Assembly (NCBI RefSeq): GCF_000368965.1
Contig: NZ_KB849780.1
Location: 868,145 to 932,144, forward strand
Length of the DNA: 64,000 nt
Direction: 5' to 3'
Source of the DNA: Acinetobacter calcoaceticus DSM 30006 = CIP 81.8
GTDB taxonomy: Bacteria; Pseudomonadota; Gammaproteobacteria; Pseudomonadales; Moraxellaceae
Shown: positions 29,652-39,143 of the stretch, one piece after another
Numbering within the stretch: the first letter of the stretch is position 1
Layout: each line of letters begins with the position of its first letter
Program-made: the position numbers and the translations under genes
Notes under the pieces: model-generated
Told to the model about the DNA's origin: nothing
What the model saw: the letters and a program-made list of their open reading frames with translations, nothing else
The model's database searches: none

Positions 29652-30551
29652 TTAGATCTGGTTAATATTTAAGTAAAAAACTTTACTTAATAAATCCATG
29701 AATTCTTTAACTCCAGAAGATTCTGCGTCTTTGCGATAGCTTACAAATAAATCTAAAAAAGGTAGATCGACATCAAGGGGTCTAGTGACAATATTATTTA
29801 AAGTGAGCGGCTCTATATAGCTAGGCAAGATCCCGCAACCTAATCCCATCCCTATTGAATTAATGTTAAATAAAATATTATGAGCAGTTTGCACAATATT
29901 AAATTTAATTTTATGAAGTTCAGCAAAATTAAGAATTGTATTATGTAAAATCGACGACTGTTCTGACGATGGGATAATAAAATCAATATTATTTAAAAGC
30001 TTCACTGGAATACGCTCGTACTGAGCAAGTGGGTGATCTCGAGGAAGCAATAGCATTAGAGGTTCACGTAATACAAACTGACTCTGAATTTCATCGTTAT
30101 TTAAGTTATCTCTCATAAAGGCAATGTCAATTTCACCTTTCTTTAAGGCTTCCATTTGTTCGGTATTATTCATGCTCCGTAATTCAATTTTTAAGTTTGG
30201 ATTTTGTATGCGTAAACTTGGAAGAACACACGGGAAAACTTTCATTTCTACTACTGGAACAAAACCAATGGTCAGTTGTTGTTTTTTAAATTTTGAAACT
30301 TGACGAGCCATAGCAATTGCTTTGTCCGCCTGAGCTAAAGTCAGACGGGCTTGTTCAAGAAATACGCTACCTTCTTCAGTGAGTTCAACTTTACGTTTAG
30401 TGCGATGTAGTAATGTAACGCCAACCTCATCCTCAAGGTCTTTAATTTGTTGACTTAATGATGGTTGAGCTGTGTAGAGGCGAAGTGCAGCTTTACTAAA
30501 GTTGAGTTCTTCAGCCACCATTACAAAGTAGCGTAAATGACGTAATTCCAT
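29652..30551 (-). CDS. hcaR: LysR-type regulator, HcaR-like
   Basis: 299 residues: LysR helix-turn-helix ([31 protein letters not shown]...) and an effector domain with QLTIGFVPVVEMKVFPCVLP and NILFNINSIGMGLGCGILPSYI, resembling E. coli HcaR. It is divergent from the hcaE operon, so it probably activates it with phenylpropionate or cinnamate. An 8+8 bp palindrome lies 25 bp upstream of its start. A paralogue is encoded at 39144; which of the two controls which operon cannot be read from sequence. Confidence 0.8.
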   Translation of the reverse strand: MELRHLRYFVMVAEELNFSKAALRLYTAQPSLSQQIKDLEDEVGVTLLHRTKRKVELTEEGSVFLEQARLTLAQADKAIAMARQVSKFKKQQLTIGFVPVVEMKVFPCVLPSLRIQNPNLKIELRSMNNTEQMEALKKGEIDIAFMRDNLNNDEIQSQFVLREPLMLLLPRDHPLAQYERIPVKLLNNIDFIIPSSEQSSILHNTILNFAELHKIKFNIVQTAHNILFNINSIGMGLGCGILPSYIEPLTLNNIVTRPLDVDLPFLDLFVSYRKDAESSGVKEFMDLLSKVFYLNINQI

Positions 30552-30575
30552 ATCAGTTGTGATCCCAAAATCCTA

Positions 30576-30599
30576 TTATTAACGTTGGATAGTTAATAA
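30576..30599. promoter_or_regulatory. candidate LysR operator between hcaR and hcaE
   Basis: A perfect inverted repeat TTATTAAC-N8-GTTAATAA lies 25 bp before the LysR start in the divergent region to hcaE. The size suits a LysR recognition site. The rest of the gap (30600-30790) is AT-rich and shows no further clear box. Confidence 0.5.
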
Positions 30600-30815
30600 A
30601 ATATGCTAAATGCTTGAAAACCATAAATCCGTTTATAAAACCACTGATCAGTATCAGTCGAACTTAATTTTAATATTTAAAATCTATAATGAATAATTCA
30701 TAAAAAGTCTAATTTGAAACAAATAAAATATTTCACTTAAAACAGTTAAAAAATCATTATCCATTCAAATTGAATTTTATGTTGTGCGTTTTTGGCGGCA
30801 GCAGGAGTGCTTCTC

Positions 30816-32216
30816 ATGAATGGAAAAATTGAAGTGTGTGAAATCGATGCTTTAGTCGATGCACAAAATGGACGTATCTCGCCAACTATCTATACAGATA
30901 CACAATTATACGAACTAGAGTTAGAGCGTGTTTTTGGACGTTGTTGGTTATTTCTTTGTCACGAAAGCCAGATTCCAAAATCAGGCGACTTTTTCAATAC
31001 GTATATGGGTGAGGACCCAATTATTGTTACGCGTCAAAAAGACGGTTCGATTAAAGCATTATTAAATCAATGTCGTCACCGTTCTATGCGGGTTAGCTAT
31101 GCTGACTGTGGTAATACGCGTGCGTTTACCTGCCCATATCATGGCTGGTCTTATGGGATTGACGGTTCTCTTAAAGATATTCCATTGGAAGGTATCGCTT
31201 TTCCACATGGGGCTTGTAAAGAACAATGGGGGTTGCAAGAGGTTCCTCGTGTTGCAAGCTATAAAGGTTTGGTTTTTGGTTGTTGGGCAGATGACACACC
31301 CGAATTACTCGACTATATGGGTGATATTGCTTGGTATCTGGATGCAATGATTGACCGCCGTGAAGGTGGTTCGGAAGTCATTGGTGGTATTCATAAATGG
31401 GAAATTAACTGTAACTGGAAATTTGCAGCAGAACAGTTTGCTTCTGATCAATACCACGCGCCGTACTCGCATGCCTCTGCAGTACAAGTTTTAGGTGGTA
31501 AACCTGATGATGCATCAAAAGCATTAGGTGCAGCACAAACGGCACGTCCAGTTTGGGAAACAGCAGAAAGTTGTGTGCAATATGGTCAACGTGGCCATGG
31601 TTCAGGTTTCTTTCTGACCGAAAAACCAGATGCCAATTTCTGGGTTGATGGTCAAGTAGCAGATTACTTCCGTGAAACCTATGAGGAAACCAAAGAGCGT
31701 TTGGGCGACACTCGTGCTTTACGTTTGGCTGGACATAACACCATGTTCCCAACTTTATCTTGGTTGAATGGTATGACGACGATGCGTATTTGGCATCCAC
31801 GTGGACCAGATAAAACCGAAGTTTGGGCTTTCTGTATCACGGACAAAGCAGCACCGCAGCACATCAAAGAAGCGATGGAGTTGAATGCTTGCCGAGCATT
31901 TGGCCCAGCTGGTTTTGCTGAAGCAGACGATGGTGAAAACTGGATTGAGATCCAGAAAGTGTTACGTGGTTATAAAGCGCGAAAAAGCAAACTCATTATG
32001 GAAATGGGTCTTGGTAATGAAAAATACCGTGAAGATGGTATCCCCGGTATTACTAACCATGTTTTTTCTGAAACAGCTGCACGTGGCATGTATCGTCATT
32101 GGGCAAACCTGTTGATGCATGAAAAATGGGAAGATGTACAACGGGCAGATGAGGCTTATGAGCAAGAGCTTCTGAAAAAAGCGGCTAAAAAGGATGAGAA
32201 GGAGCTTGTGAAATGA
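30816..32216 (+). CDS. hcaE: 3-phenylpropionate/cinnamate dioxygenase, large subunit
   Basis: 466-residue Rieske oxygenase alpha subunit: cluster ligands Cys86, His88 (CRH), Cys106 and His109 (CPYH), and the iron motif D-x2-H-x4-H in [12 protein letters not shown]. Neighbouring beta subunit, ferredoxin, diol dehydrogenase, ferredoxin reductase and MhpB identify it as HcaE rather than a benzoate or biphenyl enzyme. ATG 30816 has GCAGGAG 8-9 bases upstream; an in-frame TTG at 30792 is less likely. It overlaps hcaF by 4 bp. Confidence 0.87.
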   Translation: MNGKIEVCEIDALVDAQNGRISPTIYTDTQLYELELERVFGRCWLFLCHESQIPKSGDFFNTYMGEDPIIVTRQKDGSIKALLNQCRHRSMRVSYADCGNTRAFTCPYHGWSYGIDGSLKDIPLEGIAFPHGACKEQWGLQEVPRVASYKGLVFGCWADDTPELLDYMGDIAWYLDAMIDRREGGSEVIGGIHKWEINCNWKFAAEQFASDQYHAPYSHASAVQVLGGKPDDASKALGAAQTARPVWETAESCVQYGQRGHGSGFFLTEKPDANFWVDGQVADYFRETYEETKERLGDTRALRLAGHNTMFPTLSWLNGMTTMRIWHPRGPDKTEVWAFCITDKAAPQHIKEAMELNACRAFGPAGFAEADDGENWIEIQKVLRGYKARKSKLIMEMGLGNEKYREDGIPGITNHVFSETAARGMYRHWANLLMHEKWEDVQRADEAYEQELLKKAAKKDEKELVK

Positions 32217-32773
32217 ACCAGATCATTGACTCGTTAAAACCACAGCCAGTATGGCGTTCTATTGGATTGGAACTTCACCACGACATTAGTCAGTTTCTAT
32301 ATGCAGAAGCACAGTTGTTAGATGATTGGAAATTCCGAGATTGGTTGGACATCTTAAGCGAAGATATTTTATATACGCTCAAAACGACGACAAATGCGCA
32401 AACACGTGATCGTCGTAAATGTATTGCACCACCATCAACATGGATTTATCACGACGACAAATTTGTACTAGAGCGCCGTGTAGCAAAGTTAGAAACAGGA
32501 ATGTCGTGGTCCGAAGAACCGCCATCACGTACTCGTCATTTGATTACTAATATTCGGGTCGAAGCAACTACGCAAGCAAATGAATATCAAGTTTTTAGTA
32601 ATTATTTGCTTTATCGCTCGCAAAAAGAAAAAGACGTATTGACCTATGTTGGTAAACGAGTTGATCTGATTCGAAAAGATGATAGCAGTGGTTTAGGTTG
32701 GAAAATTGCTAAACGCGATATCACCCTCGATCAAGCGACTTTGATTTCTCACAATATTACGGTGTTTTTCTAA
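32213..32773 (+). CDS. hcaF: 3-phenylpropionate/cinnamate dioxygenase, small subunit
   Basis: 186-residue NTF2-like beta subunit ([25 protein letters not shown]...). It structures the oxygenase and carries no cofactor. ATGA overlap with hcaE and TAATG overlap with hcaC indicate translational coupling and matched subunit production. Confidence 0.88.
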   Translation: MNQIIDSLKPQPVWRSIGLELHHDISQFLYAEAQLLDDWKFRDWLDILSEDILYTLKTTTNAQTRDRRKCIAPPSTWIYHDDKFVLERRVAKLETGMSWSEEPPSRTRHLITNIRVEATTQANEYQVFSNYLLYRSQKEKDVLTYVGKRVDLIRKDDSSGLGWKIAKRDITLDQATLISHNITVFF

Positions 32774-33099
32774 TGAATAAGATTTTCGTTTGTCAGATTG
32801 ATGAGTTGGATGAAGGCGAAGCGCTGAAAGTAGATTGTAATGTAGGTGATATTGCTGCACTTGCAGTGTTCAATTTCAATGGTGAATTTTTTGCCATGAA
32901 TGATAAATGCAGTCATGGTAATGCTTCTATGTCAGAAGGCTACCTAGAGGATGATGGCACGGTTGAATGTCCCCTTCATGCATCACGTTTTTGTTTGAAA
33001 ACTGGCGTACCACAATGTGTACCAGCAACTGATCCGATTCAGACATTCTCTGTCGTGATTGAAGATGGTGCACTCTATGTCGAAATGGCAGGAGCGTAA
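32773..33099 (+). CDS. hcaC: Rieske ferredoxin of the dioxygenase
   Basis: 108 residues with Rieske ligands Cys46, His48 (CSH), Cys66 and His69 (CPLH). It carries electrons from HcaD to HcaEF. It overlaps both neighbours by one base. Confidence 0.92.
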   Translation: MNKIFVCQIDELDEGEALKVDCNVGDIAALAVFNFNGEFFAMNDKCSHGNASMSEGYLEDDGTVECPLHASRFCLKTGVPQCVPATDPIQTFSVVIEDGALYVEMAGA

Positions 33100-33917
33100 T
33101 GATGGGCTGGCTAGAGGGTGAAGTTGCACTAATTACTGGTGGTGGTTCGGGACTAGGGCTTGCGTTGGTTGAGCGCTTTTTGCAAGAGGGTGCGCATGTT
33201 GGTGTGTTGCAACGGTCTCAATCAAAAATAGATGAATTGATTGCACGCTATGGTGACAAAATTGTGGCGATTAATGGAGATGTGGCGAGTTTTCAGGATA
33301 ACGTTCGTGCTGTGCAGGCTACAGTAGAACGTTTTGGAAAACTGGACTGTTTTATTGGTAACGCTGGTATTTGGGATCATTATGCCGACATCGTTAACAT
33401 GAGTGGCGAACAGTTAGATAAAGCCTTTGATGAAATCATGAGTATTAACACGAAGGGTTATTTGCTTGGTGCAAAAGCAGCTTTAGATGAGTTACTCAAA
33501 ACTGAAGGCTCGATGATTTTTACCTTATCTAACTCAGCGTTTTATTCATCTGGTGGTGGTCCAATTTATACTGCATCAAAACATGCTGGTGTAGGTTTAG
33601 TGCGTGAACTGGCCTATGAGCTGGCACCGAAAGTGCGTGTGAATGCAGTTGCTCCATCTGGCATGAATGTCAATGTGAAAGGTGCTGCATCCCTTGGGCA
33701 GGAAAATCTAGGATTACTTGATGCACGCGATCCCCAAAAAATTGGGCAAGGTATGCCATTGAGATTCTTACCAGAACCAGAAGACATGACTGGTTCTTAT
33801 GTATTGCTCGCATCTCGTCAAAATAACCGTCCATTATCTGGCGTTTTTATAAATGCTGACTGTGGTTTGGGTATTCGTGGCTTACGCCAAGCGAACGCTG
33901 GTTTTTTTGATGCTTAA
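33099..33917 (+). CDS. hcaB: cis-dihydrodiol dehydrogenase
   Basis: 272-residue SDR: TGGGSGLG near residue 15, NAG in FIGNAGIWDHYADI and catalytic Tyr-x3-Lys in IYTASKHA. It oxidises the cis-dihydrodiol made by the dioxygenase to 2,3-dihydroxyphenylpropionate or the cinnamate analogue. It has the 2,3-diol dehydrogenase signature NWDHYADI-type stretch seen in HcaB and BphB. Two adjacent Met codons make start 33099 or 33102. Confidence 0.88.
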   Translation: MMGWLEGEVALITGGGSGLGLALVERFLQEGAHVGVLQRSQSKIDELIARYGDKIVAINGDVASFQDNVRAVQATVERFGKLDCFIGNAGIWDHYADIVNMSGEQLDKAFDEIMSINTKGYLLGAKAALDELLKTEGSMIFTLSNSAFYSSGGGPIYTASKHAGVGLVRELAYELAPKVRVNAVAPSGMNVNVKGAASLGQENLGLLDARDPQKIGQGMPLRFLPEPEDMTGSYVLLASRQNNRPLSGVFINADCGLGIRGLRQANAGFFDA

Positions 33918-33979
33918 TTTTAATCCGATATTAATGGACTAATAAGACAGCTAAAAACTGTCTTATTTCGGAGCTAATC

Positions 33980-34936
33980 ATGACTGTTAAACTTATTTGT
34001 GCTTCTCATAGCCCGCTAATGGAATTTGCGTCTCCAGCAGAAAAACAACAAGAACAAACGGTGCGTCATACTTTTGAAAAACTGGCAGCCGAGGTCAAAG
34101 CATATGACCCAACTTTAATTATTGCTTTTGGGCCAGATCATTTTAACGGCTTCTTTTATGACCTGATGCCGAGTTTTTGCGTGGGTGTACGTGCGACGGC
34201 GGCAGGTGATTGGAATTATGGTCCGGGTGAGCTTAATGTGCCTGAAAACACAGCATTGGGTTTAATTCGACGTGTACTTGATGAAGGTGTGGATGTTGCA
34301 TATTCATATCGTATGCAAGCGGATCATGGCGTAACCCAACCGCTGCATTTTTTATGTGATGGTCAACTTAATCGTTACCCAACTATTCCAATATTTATTA
34401 ATGGTGCTGCTGCGCCAATGCCTACGACAAAACGAACTATTGCTTTAGGACGAGCGGTTGGGGCTTTCATTAATTCAATTAATCTAGAAAATGAACGTAT
34501 ATTGATTTTGGGCACAGGTGGACTTTCACACGATCCACCAACCCCTCAAATGGGCTCTGCACCACCAGAAGTTGAAGAGTTTCTCATTGCTGGGCGTAAC
34601 CCAACTGTTGAAGCTCGTAATACACGTCAGGCCAAAATCATTTCAGTTGGACAGCGTTTGGCAGCAGGTGACAAGAGCGTATCTGTTCCACTTAATCCAG
34701 AGTGGGATGAACAGTTATTGGAAAAATTCAAAAATGCAGACTTTGCTGCGCTTGAAAATATGACTGAAGATGAGATTCGTCGTGAAGGTGGACGTGGTGG
34801 GCAAGAAGTTCGTACATGGATGGCTGCTTTTGCGGCATTAGAAGCTGTTGGCGATTATGAGATGACCTTACATTGCTATGAACCTATCAGTGAATGGATT
34901 GCTGGTTTTGGCATTGTATCTGCCGAGCTGAAATAA
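33980..34936 (+). CDS. mhpB: 2,3-dihydroxyphenylpropionate 1,2-dioxygenase
   Basis: 318-residue type III (LigB-fold) extradiol dioxygenase. The metal and catalytic His stretches are ICASHSPLM at the start, GPDHFNGFFYDLMP, QADHGVTQPLHF and GTGGLSHDPPTP. It opens the ring of 2,3-dihydroxyphenylpropionate or dihydroxycinnamate. GGAGCTAATC precedes the ATG. Unlike E. coli, where it starts the mhp operon, here it is embedded among hca genes. Confidence 0.93.
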   Translation: MTVKLICASHSPLMEFASPAEKQQEQTVRHTFEKLAAEVKAYDPTLIIAFGPDHFNGFFYDLMPSFCVGVRATAAGDWNYGPGELNVPENTALGLIRRVLDEGVDVAYSYRMQADHGVTQPLHFLCDGQLNRYPTIPIFINGAAAPMPTTKRTIALGRAVGAFINSINLENERILILGTGGLSHDPPTPQMGSAPPEVEEFLIAGRNPTVEARNTRQAKIISVGQRLAAGDKSVSVPLNPEWDEQLLEKFKNADFAALENMTEDEIRREGGRGGQEVRTWMAAFAALEAVGDYEMTLHCYEPISEWIAGFGIVSAELK

Positions 34937-34947
34937 AGGATAAAACG

Positions 34948-36168
34948 ATGAATATTCAAACTATTGTCATCATCGGTGCTGGACAGGCAGGTGCAAGTGC
35001 TATTCTGGAACTACGTAATAACAAATACGACGGAAAAATCATTTTGATTGGAGATGAATCACATCTGCCTTATGAGCGCCCCCCTTTATCTAAAGATATG
35101 ATTTTAAGGCCTGAACAGACCAAAATTGAAATTCTGTCACAACAAAAATTGAAAGATTTAGGTGTCGAAGCTATTCAAGGTAATGCGGTTGTACGCATTG
35201 AGCCTGAACAATATCAAGTGATTTTGAAAAATGGTGAAAGTATTCACTATGACAAGTTATTACTCGCGACTGGTGGGGCTCCTCGTCGTCTTCCAATTTT
35301 AGATGCAGTCGGTAAACATGTTTATACCCTGCGAAATTTGGAGGATTCACAAGCCTTGGTTCCAGTCTTTCAAGCAGGAAAGCGCATTTTGCTTGTAGGC
35401 GGTGGGGTTATTGGTCTTGAATTAGCATCAAGTGCTCGTTTTAAAGATTGTCAGGTGACCTTAATTGAACAAAGCCCAATGATTATGGGACGTTCACCAG
35501 CAATTATTAGCCAATTTTTACTTGATGAACACCGCAATCGAGGGGTAGATATTCACTTAAATGTGCAAATTGCCAATGTCACCTTACGTGGGGAAGAAAT
35601 AGTCGTAATATTGGAAAGTGGTGAAGAGCTGATTGCCGACGCTGTTGTTTATGGCATTGGGATTGTACCGAATGCTCAATTGGCCATAGATGCTGGTTTA
35701 GACGTCGACTTTGCCATTAAAGTGAATGAAAACTGCCAAACTTCTCATCCAGATATTTATGCTGCTGGTGATGTAGCAACTCAGTTGCGTGCAGATGGTA
35801 ATTATGCCCGTATTGAAACTTGGGAAAATGCCAATAATCAAGCAGGCACTTTTGCTCGTCATGTCATGGGATTAGCGCAACCTAAAGCTAATCCATCATG
35901 GTTCTGGACAGATCAATATGATATTAACTTTCAATTCGTTGGCGATATGTCTGCAAAAGAATGGCATATACGAGGCAATATGAATCCGCAAGAAGACAAA
36001 AATGTTGGATTCACCTTATTTGGCTTAGACCAAGGTATTGTTGTAGCGGGTATTGCAGTCAATCAGGCGCGTGATGTTAGGCATTTAAAAAAATTGGTTT
36101 CTAGTTCTAGCGCCTTTGATAAAGAAAAGTTGCTAGATGTGTCTATTGAATTACGCAAATTAATTTAA
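34948..36168 (+). CDS. hcaD: ferredoxin reductase of the dioxygenase
   Basis: 406-residue FAD/NAD reductase: FAD site IIGAGQAGASAI near residue 8, NAD site LLVGGGVIGLELASS near residue 147 and second FAD site IYAAGDVATQL. It passes electrons from NADH to HcaC. Start 34948 is 11 bp after mhpB with AAAGGATAAAACG upstream; an open extension to 34894 overlaps mhpB and is unlikely. Confidence 0.9.
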   Translation: MNIQTIVIIGAGQAGASAILELRNNKYDGKIILIGDESHLPYERPPLSKDMILRPEQTKIEILSQQKLKDLGVEAIQGNAVVRIEPEQYQVILKNGESIHYDKLLLATGGAPRRLPILDAVGKHVYTLRNLEDSQALVPVFQAGKRILLVGGGVIGLELASSARFKDCQVTLIEQSPMIMGRSPAIISQFLLDEHRNRGVDIHLNVQIANVTLRGEEIVVILESGEELIADAVVYGIGIVPNAQLAIDAGLDVDFAIKVNENCQTSHPDIYAAGDVATQLRADGNYARIETWENANNQAGTFARHVMGLAQPKANPSWFWTDQYDINFQFVGDMSAKEWHIRGNMNPQEDKNVGFTLFGLDQGIVVAGIAVNQARDVRHLKKLVSSSSAFDKEKLLDVSIELRKLI

Positions 36169-36210
36169 TTAGGGTTGTTATACTAAAAGCCTATTTAATA
36201 TTGAAAATAA

Positions 36211-36241
36211 AAACCGTCATGATTATATGGCGGTTTTTTTT
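36211..36241 (+). terminator. terminator after the hca-mhpB operon
   Basis: Stem AAACCGTCAT / ATGGCGGTTT with one G-T pair, 6-nt loop, then TTTT. It closes the hcaEFCB-mhpB-hcaD transcript. Confidence 0.8.
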
Positions 36242-36576
36242 ATGGGTAATCATAAATATTTTCCATGAGTGGATATTATTAATACTTAATTTGAACTGCA
36301 TTATAATTTTTAACTATTAATAGATTTTATTTTTGTTGAGTGATTAATATGTTTTTTGGATTTTAAATTTTAAATTTGTAAGTTAAATAATTGAAATGTA
36401 TATTTATTTTAATTTTATTATAGGTTGTTTCTATAAGACTAAAGTATTTAAGTGAAATGTAGTAAATGTTTTTTAATTTTTTTATGAAATTATAGAACTT
36501 AAGGCTAATTTAGAAATAAAAGCAGTTAAGAAATGATGGTGAATGATTTTTTAAACTAGTAGAAAAGGATTTTTCT
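36242..36576. other. AT-rich region upstream of the mhpT-like gene
   Basis: About 335 bp, very AT-rich, no reading frame or RNA that I can support. It presumably carries the promoter of the transporter gene; several TATAAT-like hexamers occur but none stands out. Confidence 0.4.
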
Positions 36577-37782
36577 ATGGACCGTGCAGGAAATAAGCAC
36601 TCTATTATTACGATCGTCATTTGTTTTTTAATTGCTGTGATTGAAGGGATTGATATTCAGGCAGCAGGTATCGCTGCTGTCGGTATTCGAGAATCTTTTG
36701 GTCTGGATAGCTCTCAACTCGGTATTTTTTTTAGTGTCGGAATATTGGGGTTATTACCCGGTGCATTAATTGGTGGACGTTATGCAGACCGCATTGGCCG
36801 TAAGATGGTGTTAATCGGGGCTGTCGCTATTTTTGCAGTATTTACCCTTTGCACCGTTTGGGTGAATAGTTTCTATATGTTGCTGTTGGTACGTTTTTTA
36901 GCAGGAGCTGGATTAGGGGCTGCAATGCCAAATTTAATTGCTCTAGTTTCAGAAGCTGTTTCTAGCGAAAATCGTGGGCGTGCTGTAGGTTTGATGTATT
37001 GTGGTATGCCAATAGGAGCCATATTGGTGTCATTACTGGCAGCCTACGATGTAAGTGGACATTGGCAAACAATTTTTTACGTTGGTGGAATCGTTCCTCT
37101 TGTTGTACTTCCACTTATGATCAAATTTTTACCGGAGTCACGGGAGTTTTTACAAACTAGATTTCAGGATAAATCTATTACACGCATAGAAAGCTCTTTT
37201 AAAAATCTATTTAGAAATAACTATGCAGGGCAGACTCTATTACTTTGGGCAAGCTATTTTTTTACCTTGATGGTTGTATACATCATGTTGAGTTGGTTGC
37301 CATCTCTCTTTATGGAGTTAGGATTCTCTCGTCAACAGGGTAGTTTAGCTCAAGTCTTTTTCCAAATGGGCGCTGCACTAGGTACGGTTGTTTTGGGTAT
37401 TTTGATTGATCGCTGGAATAAAGCTTATGTCATTATATTGATGTACATAGGTATTTTAGCTGGTTTATTTAGTTTAAATGGAGCCGGTAGTCTTACTGCG
37501 ATGTATGCAGCCGCAGCATTAATGGGAACATTTACAATTGGTGGGCAAGGCGTTTTATATGCATTCGGTAGCATTGTATATCCAACTGAGATTCGGGCAA
37601 CTGGTGTAGGCAGTGCCGCAGCGGTTGGGCGTATTGGTGCAATGTTAGGACCTGCGATTGCTGGACAATTACTCGCAATGGGAAGCGGTGCTACAGGCGT
37701 AATTTCTGCTGCCATCCCTGGAATTATCATTTCGGCATTACTGATGCTTTTGGTGATTCGCAAATTACATCAGGCCCAATAA
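36577..37782 (+). CDS. mhpT: MFS aromatic acid transporter, MhpT-like
   Basis: 401 residues with about 12 membrane helices. Aromatic-acid:H+ symporter signatures: IEGIDIQAAGIA in helix 1 (Asp in the D-x-Q motif), GGRYADRIGRK between helices 2 and 3, and VGLMYCGMPIGA. It probably brings in 3-(3-hydroxyphenyl)propionate or phenylpropionate with protons. AGAAAAGGATTTTTCT precedes the ATG. Substrate is inferred from the neighbours and family. Confidence 0.82.
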   Translation: MDRAGNKHSIITIVICFLIAVIEGIDIQAAGIAAVGIRESFGLDSSQLGIFFSVGILGLLPGALIGGRYADRIGRKMVLIGAVAIFAVFTLCTVWVNSFYMLLLVRFLAGAGLGAAMPNLIALVSEAVSSENRGRAVGLMYCGMPIGAILVSLLAAYDVSGHWQTIFYVGGIVPLVVLPLMIKFLPESREFLQTRFQDKSITRIESSFKNLFRNNYAGQTLLLWASYFFTLMVVYIMLSWLPSLFMELGFSRQQGSLAQVFFQMGAALGTVVLGILIDRWNKAYVIILMYIGILAGLFSLNGAGSLTAMYAAAALMGTFTIGGQGVLYAFGSIVYPTEIRATGVGSAAAVGRIGAMLGPAIAGQLLAMGSGATGVISAAIPGIIISALLMLLVIRKLHQAQ

Positions 37783-37798
37783 TCTGAATACCACAATG

Positions 37799-37826
37799 AA
37801 AAAAGCTCATATTTAGGAGCTTTTTT
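37799..37826. terminator. terminator after the MhpT-like gene
   Basis: Stem AAAAAAGCTC / GAGCTTTTTT with an 8-nt loop, 17 bp after the stop codon. A-runs and T-runs on both sides. Confidence 0.87.
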
Positions 37827-37951
37827 CATATTTGGCATTATTTGAGTGAAATTTCAAATTTGATCATCCGAATGTTTTAGTAAGTTCATAACTATATCGA
37901 GCATATGAGTCGAATTACGGTTTTACTAATCATCTATATTGAGTAAGAAAA

Positions 37952-39142
37952 ATGTATTCAGTTACCAAGGAAAAGCTTTGGAATCGTTCATTTATTCTGT
38001 GTGTATTGAACAATCTTTTTTTATTCATTTATTACTATGCATTACTCACAATATTGCCACTTTATATTTTAAAAGAATTATCCGGTTCAATTAGTCAGGC
38101 AGGTTTGGCGTTAACCTTATTTTTGGTTTCATCTATTATCACTCGTCCTTTTTCTGGCTTAATTATTGATCGGTTGGGTAAAAAATATGCCTTACGTGGT
38201 TCGGCATTATTATTTGCACTTCTGGCATTAAGTTATCTATGGGCAAATCAGTTATGGCTTTTATTGCTTATTCGTTGTGTGCATGGGATCTGGTTTAGCA
38301 TTTTGACGACAGTAATAGTGCCTATAGTGAATGATTTTATACCTGAGCATAGAAAGGGCGAGGGTATGGGATATTTCGTAATGTCTACGAATCTGGCTGT
38401 TGTTTTTGGGCCAATGATTGCATTAGCTACGATACGGTACACCAGTTTTTATAATTTATTTGCCTTTTTAGCATTCATTGTTTGTTTAGGTTTAATTTTT
38501 TGTTTTCTTATTCCCGTTTCTTCCTTAAAAGATAAGGAGATCATCTCTGCAAAGCAGAGTATTACATTTGACGATATCTTTGAAAAAAGGGTGATGTCTA
38601 TCGGCGTTATTGCTTTATTTACTGCAATGGCTTATTCAAGCATTATGAGCTTTATTAGTGTCTATAGTGAAACAAAAGGCTTATTAGCTGCGACCAGCAT
38701 ATTTTTTATTATATTTGCCATATCAATGATTATAGTGCGCCCTTGGGTAGGTTATTCTTATGATAAAAGAGGGGCTAATTCCGTGGTTTACCCTTCATTT
38801 ATCCTTTTTTCAATAGGCTTATTTTTAGTTAGTTGGATGCAAACACAGTGGGGCTATTGGTTGGCGGCAGTACTCATAGGAATGGGATATGGATCCCTTT
38901 TCCCTATTTTTCAAACCATGGCAATACAATCGGTTGAGAAAAAGAGAATAGGGCATGCTGTTTCAACCTTTTTTACTTTATTTGATTTCGGAATGGCCAT
39001 TGGTTCAGTTTTGGTAGGATTAATTATTGCCCAAATAGGCTATGAGAAAACTTATCAGTTGTGTGCATTCCTTACGATAATGACTTTAGTTTTATATCGT
39101 TGGGTATGTAATAAAGATGGAAAGACAATAATTAGGATATGA
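37952..39142 (+). CDS. second MFS transporter
   Basis: 396 residues, about 12 membrane helices, with the MFS motif GLIIDRLGKKYALRG between helices 2 and 3 and a FIPEHRKGEGMGYF motif as in drug/arabinose-efflux-like exporters. It belongs to a different MFS branch from the MhpT-like protein, so export of a toxic intermediate or drug is possible. Its stop is 1 bp before the next LysR start, so the two are coupled. Substrate unknown. Confidence 0.75.
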   Translation: MYSVTKEKLWNRSFILCVLNNLFLFIYYYALLTILPLYILKELSGSISQAGLALTLFLVSSIITRPFSGLIIDRLGKKYALRGSALLFALLALSYLWANQLWLLLLIRCVHGIWFSILTTVIVPIVNDFIPEHRKGEGMGYFVMSTNLAVVFGPMIALATIRYTSFYNLFAFLAFIVCLGLIFCFLIPVSSLKDKEIISAKQSITFDDIFEKRVMSIGVIALFTAMAYSSIMSFISVYSETKGLLAATSIFFIIFAISMIIVRPWVGYSYDKRGANSVVYPSFILFSIGLFLVSWMQTQWGYWLAAVLIGMGYGSLFPIFQTMAIQSVEKKRIGHAVSTFFTLFDFGMAIGSVLVGLIIAQIGYEKTYQLCAFLTIMTLVLYRWVCNKDGKTIIRI

Positions 39143-39143
39143 C

